This document shows positions 47,933-56,562 of a stretch of 64,000 nucleotides of DNA, piece after piece; position 1 is the stretch's first letter, and each line of letters opens with the position of its first letter. Position numbers and translations under genes: made by a program. The stretch lies in assembly GCF_000230835.1 (NCBI RefSeq), contig NZ_CM001240.1, positions 1,062,501 to 1,126,500 on the forward strand. Reading direction: 5' to 3'. The notes beneath the pieces are model-generated. The model saw nothing but the letters and a program-made list of their open reading frames with translations, was not told the origin of the DNA and ran no database searches. This DNA comes from Clostridium sp. DL-VIII (GTDB taxonomy: Bacteria > Bacillota > Clostridia > Clostridiales > Clostridiaceae).

Positions 47933-48210
47933 TTATACATTTGTAGCTTTCTTTTTAAAGACGCACGTACTATTAGACTTAAGATATCCAGTACAAGAGA
48001 TACATTTTGCAGGTTCTAAGTCCCTAGATTGCCAACGATTAATCAAATCACTTTCATATATGAACGCACGGCAAAGAGCAAAACAATCAATGTTATTTTC
48101 ATTTAAGATTTTAGTCATAGTTTCTATATCGCGATATCCACCTACCACTTTGTAAGCAGGCAATTTGCGCTCTGCTGTTACACAAAAAGGTAGAAGCTCA
48201 GCTATTAAAG
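47933..48210 (-). pseudogene. Old Yellow Enzyme C-terminal remnant
   Basis: The frame reads AYKVVGGYRDIETMTKIL, ALCRAFIYESDLINRWQSRD and AKCISCTGYL, matching the barrel's end and the Cys motif after it in NADH:flavin oxidoreductases. The first three quarters are missing. It is not the same copy as the intact gene at 50215, which lacks this Cys tail. Confidence 0.75.
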
Positions 48211-48217
48211 CAATACG

Positions 48218-48601
48218 CTACTTTATAATAATTTTTTCATTAAAATCAGAAATTAAATATTGTTTTGAGCATTTTTTTACAAAGTCTTCAAAATTATCTG
48301 CCTTAGTTGAAATAATTTCAGTAAATTTTAAATCATTAATATAAAACTTAGTATATTTTTCTAATGAAAACTTAGGAGCCTTAGCGATATCGACAATTTC
48401 ATCTTCGATGCCTTCAAGTTGTAATTTGACTAAATCTATATCTAAGTTCTCATTAAATAAATGGACTCTATCCCAATTTTGGGTTGAAATTAAAGCAGTT
48501 TCTTTTGTATCTCTATTAAATAATAAAATAGCTAATGTTATGCAGTCCTTTGAAACCAAAGATGGATGATGGCATAAAATAGAATAATCAATATTAAACA
48601 T
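48218..48601 (-). CDS. DUF3037-like protein
   Basis: A 127-residue protein (FNIDYSILCHHPSLVSKDCITLAILLFNRDTKE) of the DUF3037 type. It follows the HipA-like kinase by 11 bp on the same strand. The two are commonly adjacent in bacteria. Function unknown; an accessory or antagonist of the kinase is plausible. Confidence 0.72.
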   Translation of the reverse strand: MFNIDYSILCHHPSLVSKDCITLAILLFNRDTKETALISTQNWDRVHLFNENLDIDLVKLQLEGIEDEIVDIAKAPKFSLEKYTKFYINDLKFTEIISTKADNFEDFVKKCSKQYLISDFNEKIIIK

Positions 48602-48612
48602 GAAATCACTCC

Positions 48613-49419
48613 CTAATAATTAGTATTTAGAATTAAATCTGAATAGTAGTCAATATGCTCCATTCTATACAATAAATATTGAATTAATGCCTTTAATTCA
48701 TTTTTATTATGTTCAAATACTTCAGGGATTTTATCAACGATACTTTCCAAAAAGTCTTTTGTTAAATTTTCTTTGAAGTAATCTACTGTTTCTTTCATAA
48801 CATTAAGGTCAAGATTTAAGACTGATTTGAATTTTGCATAGTGGTACCAATTATCAGCCATTATAGCAGAATCTTTAAAATCTTCATCTATAATTTTATA
48901 TTCAAGTGCGTGGGTATTCCATAACGCTTCTAGATTAAAAGTATGACTATGATCTATAATGTATAGTTGTCTATTGGATTTTGAAAGTGAAATAAGAAGA
49001 TTACCCTTATTTCTATCTTTATTATAAATTAAATGATCAAATAACATTAATTTAGGCAATAACCATTCATAATTACTTGCAAGTTGCAGCATTTTGGTTG
49101 AGGTTACTACGGTAACAGGTTCTAAAAATTCTGAACAAAAAGCTAATCCAAAACAGGAATCAGAAAAGTCCTCTAGCTCTAATACTTTTTTAGATATTAC
49201 TGTATTTTCATCTATAATCCCTAATTTGGCATCAGGAATTGGAAAGTTTAATTTTTTAGCTATGTAATGACAAACCAATTCATTTATTAAAGTTTTATTT
49301 CCTTCAATATTATTGAAGGTTTTTATAATATAATTTTTATTATTAACAACTCCAAGTATAGGAATAGTAGCTCCATTGCCTATTGGATATAATAATTCAT
49401 CTACATGATACGTGTCCAA
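48613..49419 (-). CDS. HipA-like kinase
   Basis: A 268-residue protein with a compact HipA/PI3K-like kinase core: K33 in NYIIKTF, the catalytic loop FDHLIYNKDRNKGN (127-140) and a metal-binding IIDHSHTF (154-161) where the DFG motif would be. It lacks the N-terminal HipA subdomain. Together with DUF3037 it forms a two-gene unit. No HipB-type antitoxin is adjacent. HipA-type kinases modify tRNA synthetases or related targets; the target here is unknown. Confidence 0.78.
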   Translation of the reverse strand: MDTYHVDELLYPIGNGATIPILGVVNNKNYIIKTFNNIEGNKTLINELVCHYIAKKLNFPIPDAKLGIIDENTVISKKVLELEDFSDSCFGLAFCSEFLEPVTVVTSTKMLQLASNYEWLLPKLMLFDHLIYNKDRNKGNLLISLSKSNRQLYIIDHSHTFNLEALWNTHALEYKIIDEDFKDSAIMADNWYHYAKFKSVLNLDLNVMKETVDYFKENLTKDFLESIVDKIPEVFEHNKNELKALIQYLLYRMEHIDYYSDLILNTNY

Positions 49420-49652
49420 CTTTTAATCCTCCTATACATAGTCCGATAATTCTAGTTAAAAGATAAGTGTGTTAATTATATCATATTTAATGCAACATTA
49501 GAGAGTGTGGCGAATATAATAAATATGGATTAGAAATGATTAATATATGAAGTTTAGTGTTTACTTTAGATATAATATGCAAAGGTATGCTAGGCTGCGT
49601 ATTATAAATAATAGATCAAAGACAGTAAAAAATGTATATGGGGGTAATTTTC

Positions 49653-49994
49653 ATGATAAAAGATAAATTCGATAAAAATAAGGATAGAGACAGTGTAGGT
49701 ATTGACTTTGTTTTTGATAATAATGGAGACTATATTTATACAGATAGTGAATATGGCTTTGGTAAAAAAGTAAATATTCGCGGAAAGATTACAACTCCAG
49801 AAGATGGAATTTATTCTGCAGAGATTATATCTTCAGATGGCGGCGGCGGTAAATGGGATAAAGTTAGAGCCAATGAAGAAGTAACCTGTGTTATAAATAC
49901 AAGTATTCTCCATAAGACAACTGTTACAGTTAAGATACATTCAAACAAGCCTAACTGTAATGGACATACTGTCATAGATTATTTTTTAGGATAA
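49653..49994 (+). CDS. Hypothetical protein
   Basis: A 113-residue soluble protein, beta-rich by appearance (GKKVNIRGKITTPEDGIYSAEIISSDGG...TVTVKIHSNKP), possibly an Ig-like or jelly-roll fold. ATG at 49653 has GGGGG about eight bases before it. It stands alone, followed by a strong terminator. Not recognised. Confidence 0.6.
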   Translation: MIKDKFDKNKDRDSVGIDFVFDNNGDYIYTDSEYGFGKKVNIRGKITTPEDGIYSAEIISSDGGGGKWDKVRANEEVTCVINTSILHKTTVTVKIHSNKPNCNGHTVIDYFLG

Positions 49995-50014
49995 TTAATA
50001 AATATAAAATAATG

Positions 50015-50055
50015 TAGCACGGATACTTACTATATTGTAGTAAGTATCCGTGCTA
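50015..50055 (+). terminator. Strong terminator
   Basis: A perfect 17-bp stem (50015-50031 with 50039-50055). Confidence 0.8.
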
Positions 50056-50214
50056 TTATAATTTAATGATTAAGCATATATAATATATTTGCAATAAAGT
50101 GTTGATATATAGGTACACAATTATGTAATATTATAATAAATAAGACATAAGCTAAGGTATGCGTTAAAAATAAACATATAAAATATAATAACTTATGCGA
50201 AAGGTGGAATAATT

Positions 50215-51237
50215 GTGTCAAAACTTTTTTCAAAATTTAAGCTTAAGGATTTAGAATTAAAAAATAGAATTGCAATGGCACCTATGTGTATGTATACTGC
50301 TAAAGATGATGGATTAGCTACAGAGTGGCATAAGATACATTATGCTACAAGGGCAATTGGCGGAGTCGGTCTTATAATACAAGAAGCTACTGGAGTTGAG
50401 AGAAGAGGGAGAATAACTGATAAAGATTTGGGAATATGGGATGATTCTCAAATTAAAAACTTAAAAGAAATAGTTAATACTTGTAAAAATTATGGAGCTG
50501 TCATGGGAATACAGTTAGGACATGCAGGAAGAAAATGCGAAATTAAAAGCTTAGAAACAATAGCTCCAAGTGCAATAGCATTTAATGATGAGTATAAGAT
50601 TCCAAAAGAAATGACTAAAGATGATATCAAGGTAGTAATAGAAGCTTTTAAAATAGCTGCAAAAAGATGCCTGGAAATAGGATATGATATTATAGAGATT
50701 CACGGTGCTCATGGGTATTTAATTAATCAATTCTTATCACCACTTTCAAACAAGAGAAGTGATGAATATGGTGGAAATACAGAAAATAGAGCAAGATTTT
50801 TAAAAGAAATTATAAAGGCAGTTAGGGAAGTATGGCCTAAGGAAAAGGCTATAATACTTAGAGTAAGTGCAGAGGATTATGTTGAAGAAGGAAATCATCC
50901 AGAGGAATTAGCACAAATAATTAACTTGGTTAAGGATGAAGGTATAGATATAATAAATGTTAGTTCAGGGGCAGTTGTTCCAGCAAGAATAAAGGCATAT
51001 CCTGGATATCAAATAAAATTTGCTGAGATAATAAGAGAAAAGACAGGACTTCCTGTAATTGCTGGAGGCCTTATAACAACAGCAGAGATGGCAGAGGAAA
51101 TATTACAAAATAACAGAGCGGATATGATATTTTTAGGAAGAGTGCTATTAAGAAATCCATATTGGCCACTAAATGCAGATTATGAATTGGATAATGAAAC
51201 AATCTGGCCTAAGCAATATGAAAGAGGAAAAATATGA
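50215..51237 (+). CDS. namA: NADPH dehydrogenase, Old Yellow Enzyme (YqjM type)
   Basis: A 340-residue FMN enzyme that reduces activated C=C bonds and other electrophiles with NADPH. C25 and Y27 (PMCMYTA) mark the thermophilic-like YqjM class, and H163 and H166 (IHGAHGYLINQFLSP) bind the substrate. GTG start, with AAAGGTGG ten bases before. Full family length. It is monocistronic or read into the Xre-cupin regulator after 93 bp. Confidence 0.94.
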   Translation: MSKLFSKFKLKDLELKNRIAMAPMCMYTAKDDGLATEWHKIHYATRAIGGVGLIIQEATGVERRGRITDKDLGIWDDSQIKNLKEIVNTCKNYGAVMGIQLGHAGRKCEIKSLETIAPSAIAFNDEYKIPKEMTKDDIKVVIEAFKIAAKRCLEIGYDIIEIHGAHGYLINQFLSPLSNKRSDEYGGNTENRARFLKEIIKAVREVWPKEKAIILRVSAEDYVEEGNHPEELAQIINLVKDEGIDIINVSSGAVVPARIKAYPGYQIKFAEIIREKTGLPVIAGGLITTAEMAEEILQNNRADMIFLGRVLLRNPYWPLNADYELDNETIWPKQYERGKI

Positions 51238-51330
51238 TTTTGAATTGTTGACTATTTTTTTTAGCTAATAGATAATGGTAAATATATAAAGAGGTTGTAA
51301 ATATGTACTAAGTATTGGGGGAGACGTTGC

Positions 51331-51867
51331 ATGATCGGACAAAAAATCAGAGAAAGAAGACAACAACTTGGATTAAGTCTTAAAGAGTTAGCAGAGAAAA
51401 CAGATTTAACATCAGGATTTTTAAGTCAAATAGAAAGAGATTTATCAGAGCCTTCGATTTCATCACTGCGTAAGATTTCTGAAGTTTTAGGTGTAGCTGT
51501 ATTTTATTTTTTAGTAGATGATAAAGGTAAAAATCCGGTAGTAAAGAGAAATGAACGAAAGAAAATAAGATTCTCCGAATCTCATATGACTTACGAGTTA
51601 TTATCTCCAGATATGGATAGACAGATGGAGATGTTTATGGCTAAATTAGAACCAGGAGCTATGACTTGTAGTGAACCGCTGACTCATCCAGGTGAAGAAG
51701 TAACTTATGTTCTTAAGGGAAAGATGTGGATAAAGATAGGTGAAGACGAATATACACTTGAGCAGGGTGATACAATATACTATTTTGGAACAACTCCTCA
51801 TCAGATAATAAATACTGGAGATGAAGAAATGATATTTATTTCAACTATAACTCCTCCTCAATTTTAA
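51331..51867 (+). CDS. Xre-cupin transcriptional regulator
   Basis: A 178-residue protein with an N-terminal HTH (IRERRQQLGLSLKELAEKTD, SGFLSQIERDLSEPS) and a C-terminal cupin (HPGEEVTYVLKGKMWIKIGE, TPHQIINTG). This is the PuuR-like group that often senses small amines or amino acids. GGGGGAG precedes the ATG. It lies directly upstream of the purine/diaminopropionate cluster and is its likely regulator. Confidence 0.92.
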   Translation: MIGQKIRERRQQLGLSLKELAEKTDLTSGFLSQIERDLSEPSISSLRKISEVLGVAVFYFLVDDKGKNPVVKRNERKKIRFSESHMTYELLSPDMDRQMEMFMAKLEPGAMTCSEPLTHPGEEVTYVLKGKMWIKIGEDEYTLEQGDTIYYFGTTPHQIINTGDEEMIFISTITPPQF

Positions 51868-51891
51868 AAATAGATAACAATTAAGAGTTCA

Positions 51892-52002
51892 TTGACAATA
51901 TTATTTGTTAGTGATATTATACTTATATTAAATAAGTTTAGTCATACTAAATTTATAAGTGGCAACGAGGTCATCGCTATTTTATTAGTGATGACCTTTT
52001 TT
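51892..52002 (+). promoter_or_regulatory. Promoter-leader-terminator unit 1
   Basis: TTGACA (51892-51897), a 17-bp spacer and TATTAT (51915-51920). The leader has a TTTAGT-CAT-ACTAAA hairpin, then GGCAACGAGGTC. A terminator follows: AGGTCATCGCTA (51968-51979) with TAGTGATGACCT (51986-51997) and a T tract. The ammonia-lyase starts 360 bp later. Layout and the repeat at 58798 suggest attenuation by a ligand or protein. The published ssnA motif RNA is a candidate class I cannot verify here. Confidence 0.65.
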
Positions 52003-52363
52003 GCATAAAGGAAATTATAAAATTTTCTAGAGATTTAAGGTCTATGAAAGAAAATAGTTAGGCTGATTGACCTGCTATTTTTTAGATAATGCCTAATGTC
52101 ATGTTGATTAAATATAAGTAAAAAAGAATGAATAAATTGATAGTGAGAAATGTACAATTGACAGTGTAGAGAAAAAAGCTTACAGCTTTTCTTAAAGTGT
52201 ATTCTTAGAAATTCAATGAAGAATTTTAGAGGTATATGAGAGAAAATAATAAGTTTAAATATGCTGAGGGAATTTTGGATAATGTATTATCTTAAATTGT
52301 ACATTGAAAACTGTAAGTTTAAGTGCAAGTATTTATGTATTAAAAGTAGAGGAGAAAGTCAGA

Positions 52364-53578
52364 ATGAGTGAGGAATTTAAGAATGTTAGTCAGGAGAGAA
52401 AAAAAGGAAAGAAGACATCGTTGGAATTTTTAAACATTGATGCAGCTAGGAAGGCACAGAAATTTCATAAGAGTTTTAATAATTATAGTATTACACCTCT
52501 AACAGAGCTTAAAAATTTGGCAGATACTATAGGAGTAAACAATATATATGTAAAGGACGAATCATATAGATTTGGGTTAAATGCTTTTAAGGTATTAGGT
52601 GGAAGTTATGCAATAGGAAATTATATTGCGGAAAAATTAGGACAAGATATAGATGAACTTCCATATGAAAAAATGATTTCAGATGAGGTGAAAAGAAAAC
52701 TTGGAGATATAACCTTTATTACTGCGACAGATGGAAATCATGGTAGAGGAGTGGCATGGACAGCAAATCGATTAAAGCAAAAATCTATTGTTTATATGCC
52801 GAAGGGAAGTTCTTTAGAGAGACTAAATAACATAAAGGCAGAAGGTGCAGAAGCTGCAATAACTGATATGAATTATGATGAGGCAGTAAGATTTTCAAAT
52901 GAATTAGCAGAGAAAAATGGCTGGGTAATGGTTCAGGATACGGCGTGGGAAGGATATGAGAAGATTCCAACTTGGATAATGCAGGGATATACCACAATGG
53001 CATACGAAGTATATATGCAGCTGCAGGAAATGAAAGCAGAAATGCCAACACATATCTTTTTACAGGCAGGGGTTGGAGCTTTTGCAGGTGCTGTTCAAGG
53101 ATTTTTTGCTAGTGTTTATGGAGAAAACAGGCCAATAACGACAATAGTAGAACCTAATAAGGCTGATTGCATTTATAAGACAGCAGAGAAAAATGATGGA
53201 GAGCTTCATTTTGTAACAGGTGATATGGATACAATAATGGCAGGGCTTGCCTGCGGAGAACCTTGCAGCATAGGATATAAAGTTCTTAGAGACTATAGTG
53301 ATAATTTTGTGTCATGCCCAGATTTTATTACTGCAAAAGGGATGAGAACAATGGGAAATCCAGTTGGAGATGATAAAAAAATAATCTCAGGGGAAAGCGG
53401 AGCAGTGACATTAGGGTTTGTAGCTGAAATTATGGAAAATCCAGATTTACAGTGGTTAAAAGATAAATTGAAACTTGATAAAAATTCAAGAATTCTCTGC
53501 TTCAGCACTGAAGGAAATACAGATAAAGAAAGTTATAGAGACATAGTCTGGAATGGAAAGTACCCAAGTTATAGATAA
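52364..53578 (+). CDS. dpaL: Diaminopropionate ammonia-lyase
   Basis: A 404-residue PLP enzyme (YgeX) that splits 2,3-diaminopropionate into pyruvate and ammonia. K76 in RFGLNAFKVLGG binds PLP, ATDGNHGRG binds the phosphate side, and AGLACGEPC and SGESGAVTLG are conserved. ATG at 52364 has GGAG nine bases upstream; the frame is open 60 bases further but without a site. In E. coli and clostridia ygeX heads a cluster with ygeY, hyuA, ssnA and xdhD, as here. Confidence 0.95.
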   Translation: MSEEFKNVSQERKKGKKTSLEFLNIDAARKAQKFHKSFNNYSITPLTELKNLADTIGVNNIYVKDESYRFGLNAFKVLGGSYAIGNYIAEKLGQDIDELPYEKMISDEVKRKLGDITFITATDGNHGRGVAWTANRLKQKSIVYMPKGSSLERLNNIKAEGAEAAITDMNYDEAVRFSNELAEKNGWVMVQDTAWEGYEKIPTWIMQGYTTMAYEVYMQLQEMKAEMPTHIFLQAGVGAFAGAVQGFFASVYGENRPITTIVEPNKADCIYKTAEKNDGELHFVTGDMDTIMAGLACGEPCSIGYKVLRDYSDNFVSCPDFITAKGMRTMGNPVGDDKKIISGESGAVTLGFVAEIMENPDLQWLKDKLKLDKNSRILCFSTEGNTDKESYRDIVWNGKYPSYR

Positions 53579-53613
53579 ATAACATTGAGTTTAGAGTTAT
53601 TTGGTGGGCAGCC

Positions 53614-53804
53614 GAAATTTCATATATTTTTGTTCCAGAGGACTTATGAAATTTTCGTTGGAAGGGTTCTAAACTTGAGCATGCATCCATTTCAGCATGT
53701 TCCTAAAACAAGTTTAGGACAAGCAGTAAATGGAACAAGCTCCAATTAAGAACCTTCAACAGCTCAATTTCAAATGCCTCTTTTACAAAAATGTATGAAA
53801 TTTC
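53614..53804. repeat. Long palindromic (MITE-like) element
   Basis: The outer arms at 53614-53633 and 53785-53804 are complementary over 20 bases with one mismatch. Inner arms include GGTTCT (near 53668) with AGAACC (near 53750). The whole 190 bp can fold back on itself. It looks like a mobile palindromic repeat or a long hairpin terminator after dpaL. Confidence 0.65.
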
Positions 53805-54016
53805 TAGTGCAATACACAAAAAAACAAAAAGTAAAGTTATATATTACTTCTATTAAGAGCTCAATAATCTTTAAATTAAATAAAGTCACAACATCTATGT
53901 TATAATTCTAATTCAAATTGAAGGAAGAGCACAAATAGCAACAATAAAGAAAAGTTAAAAAATTTTCGTACCTAAATGTAAACTGCAAACTGTGAACTGA
54001 CTAAGGGGGGGAGAGT

Positions 54017-55297
54017 ATGAGAGACCTAGAAAAGAATATAAAAATATTAAAAGGAAATATTATATATACTGAAAATAGTGATTCGTTTAATGTGGTTGAA
54101 AAGGGATTTATTATAGTTAAGGATGGCATTATTGATGGTACTTATGAAAAATTGCCTGAGGAATTTAAAGATGTGCAAGTTGAAGATTATGGAGATAAAT
54201 TAATAATTCCGGGATTTATAGACTTGCATACCCATGCTTCTCAATTTGCTATAAAAGGAATTGGATACGATAAGGAGCTTTTGCCTTGGCTTGAAACCTA
54301 TACTTTCCCAGAAGAAGCAAAATTCATAGATAAGGTCTATGCTGAAAAGGTGTATAAAGAATTTGTTGATGAATTATATGAAGAAGGAACTACAAGAGCA
54401 GTTATTTTTGCAACTATTCATTCTGAATCTACAGAGATTTTGATGAAACTCCTTGAAGAAAAAGGAATAGAAGCCTATGTTGGAAAAGTGAATATGGATA
54501 GAAATTGTCCAGAGTCGCTAAAGGAAAATAGTGATGAATCTGTTGAAGCTACTATAAAGTGGATAGAGAATTCCAGCAAGAAGTATAAGTATGTAAAACC
54601 AATAATTACTCCTAGATTTGTTCCGAGCTGTACAGGCCATTTAATGAAAGAATTAGGAAGTATAGCAGTAAGTAAATCTATGCCGGTACAATCACATTTA
54701 TCTGAAAATTTATCAGAGATTGAGTGGGTAAAAGAATTGCATCCTGAATGTAAAAATTATGGTGAGGTTTATGATAAGTTTAATCTCTTTGGGCAGACCA
54801 AAACAATAATGGCTCACTGTGTATATTTAACAGAGGATGAGATAAATGCAATTGAGGATAATAATGTAACTATAGCACATTGTCCAACTTCTAATGTAAA
54901 TATATCTAGTGGAATAGCACCTATAAATACATTGCTTAGGAAGAAAAAAGTTAAAATCGGACTCGGCTCAGATATAGCTGGAGGAGAAAGCTTAAGCCTG
55001 CTTTCTGTTATGAAATCAGCAGTTAGTTTGTCAAAAATGAGGGCTGTATGCTTTAAGGAAGAAGAAAAAGCGTTAACACTTCCAGAGGTTTTTTACTTGG
55101 CAACGAAAGGCGGAGGAAGCTTTTTTGGGAATGTTGGAAGTTTTGAAAAGAGTTATGAATTTGATGCGTTAATAATAGATGATGACAGCTTATGGAAGGT
55201 TAATAAAGGAAATATAGAAGAAAGATTAGAAAAGTTAGTTTATTTAGGTGATAAGAGAAACATAATTAAAAGGTATGTATGTGGAAGAGAAATATAG
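54017..55297 (+). CDS. guaD: Guanine deaminase
   Basis: A 426-residue metal-dependent amidohydrolase converting guanine to xanthine. PGFIDLHTHASQ (65-76) holds the metal His pair and the family's ASQ; QSHLSENLSEIEWV, MAHCVYLTEDE and GLGSDIAGG supply the other ligands and substrate contacts. A GGGGGGG run precedes the ATG. It starts the block guaD-ygeY-aminoacylase-mocA, with gaps of 17-60 bp. Confidence 0.92.
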   Translation: MRDLEKNIKILKGNIIYTENSDSFNVVEKGFIIVKDGIIDGTYEKLPEEFKDVQVEDYGDKLIIPGFIDLHTHASQFAIKGIGYDKELLPWLETYTFPEEAKFIDKVYAEKVYKEFVDELYEEGTTRAVIFATIHSESTEILMKLLEEKGIEAYVGKVNMDRNCPESLKENSDESVEATIKWIENSSKKYKYVKPIITPRFVPSCTGHLMKELGSIAVSKSMPVQSHLSENLSEIEWVKELHPECKNYGEVYDKFNLFGQTKTIMAHCVYLTEDEINAIEDNNVTIAHCPTSNVNISSGIAPINTLLRKKKVKIGLGSDIAGGESLSLLSVMKSAVSLSKMRAVCFKEEEKALTLPEVFYLATKGGGSFFGNVGSFEKSYEFDALIIDDDSLWKVNKGNIEERLEKLVYLGDKRNIIKRYVCGREI

Positions 55298-55314
55298 GAA
55301 AGAGGTAGTTTTAT

Positions 55315-56505
55315 ATGGATAAGGAGAAAAAAGAAAAGCTAATAAAGCTTTGTCAGGATGTTATAAAGATAGAAAGTTATTCTGGAAATGAAGGAAATGT
55401 AGTTAAATGCATTGAAGAAAACATGAAAAATGCAGGTTTTGATGAAGTTATTGTAGATAAATATGGAAGCATAGTTGGAAAAATAAAAGGAAATAGACCA
55501 GGTAATAAAGTACTTTTCGATGCTCATATAGATACAGTTCCAGTGGGAAATTTGGAAGAATGGAAGCATGATCCTTTTGGAGCGGAGATATGTGATGACA
55601 AGATTTATGGAAGAGGTACTTCAGATATGAAGGGCTCTTTATCAGCTATGATAACAGCAGCAGAATATTTTACGAAGGACACTAATAGAGAATTTCCAGG
55701 GGAAATATATATTGCAGGAGTTGTTCATGAAGAGTGCTTTGAAGGAGTTGCAGCAAGGAATATAAGTGAGCTTGTTAAACCTAACTATGTGGTTATAGGT
55801 GAAGCTTCGGAGTTAAATTTAAAAATAGGACAACGCGGGCGCGCTGAAATTGTAGTAGAGACCTTTGGCGTTCCAGCTCATTCTGCTAATCCGGAAAAGG
55901 GAATTAATGCAGTTTATAGTATGGCTAAAGTCATAAATAAGCTTCAGGAAATCCAATATGAGGAAGATGAATTTTTAGGAAAAGGAATTTTAGAGCTTAC
56001 TGATATCAAATCTTCACCTTATCCAGGAGCATCAGTTGTTCCAAGCTATTGTAAGGTGACTTATGATAGAAGATTATTAGTTGGAGAGACTAAAGAAGGT
56101 GTTTTAGAACCTATTGTAAAATTACTTGAAGAGCTGAAAAAGGAATTCCCTAATATAGATTACAAAGTTTCTTATGCTAAGGGAACTGAAAAATGTCATA
56201 CAGGAGAATTCATTGAAGGAGAAAGATTTTTCCCAGCCTGGTGCTATAAAGAGGAGGAAACTTTCGTACAAAAAACCTTTGAAGGTTTAAAAAATATAGG
56301 ATTAGATTCTAAGATAACTAACTATTCCTTCTGCACTAATGGAAGCCACTACGCAGGAGAAGCTAATATAAAGACTATAGGCTTTGGTCCATCAAAAGAA
56401 AATATAGCCCATACTATAGATGAATATATTGAAATAGAGCAGCTTGCAGGTGCATGTGAGGGCTATTACAAAATAATGGAGACATTATTAGGCTTAGAAT
56501 CATAA
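55315..56505 (+). CDS. ygeY: YgeY-type M20 metallohydrolase
   Basis: A 396-residue M20-family peptidase/deacylase. Metal-site motifs are FDAHIDTVPVG, GRGTSDMKGS and VHEECFEG; HSANPEKGINAVY is in the dimerisation lid. YgeY proteins accompany YgeX, SsnA and selenium- or molybdenum-dependent xanthine oxidation genes. The substrate is not proven and may be an acylated intermediate of purine or diaminopropionate breakdown. AAAGAGG precedes the ATG. Confidence 0.92.
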   Translation: MDKEKKEKLIKLCQDVIKIESYSGNEGNVVKCIEENMKNAGFDEVIVDKYGSIVGKIKGNRPGNKVLFDAHIDTVPVGNLEEWKHDPFGAEICDDKIYGRGTSDMKGSLSAMITAAEYFTKDTNREFPGEIYIAGVVHEECFEGVAARNISELVKPNYVVIGEASELNLKIGQRGRAEIVVETFGVPAHSANPEKGINAVYSMAKVINKLQEIQYEEDEFLGKGILELTDIKSSPYPGASVVPSYCKVTYDRRLLVGETKEGVLEPIVKLLEELKKEFPNIDYKVSYAKGTEKCHTGEFIEGERFFPAWCYKEEETFVQKTFEGLKNIGLDSKITNYSFCTNGSHYAGEANIKTIGFGPSKENIAHTIDEYIEIEQLAGACEGYYKIMETLLGLES

Positions 56506-56562
56506 GCCTTAGGGGAATGGTTTCATGACATTTTGTGCTTCGAGAAAGGAAGGGTTATAAAA

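Noticed and set aside
30307..50000. Complete prophage
   Set aside because: No terminase, portal, capsid, tail or integrase gene; only small regulators, a lysin and a holin-like gene. Plasmid or remnant island fits better.
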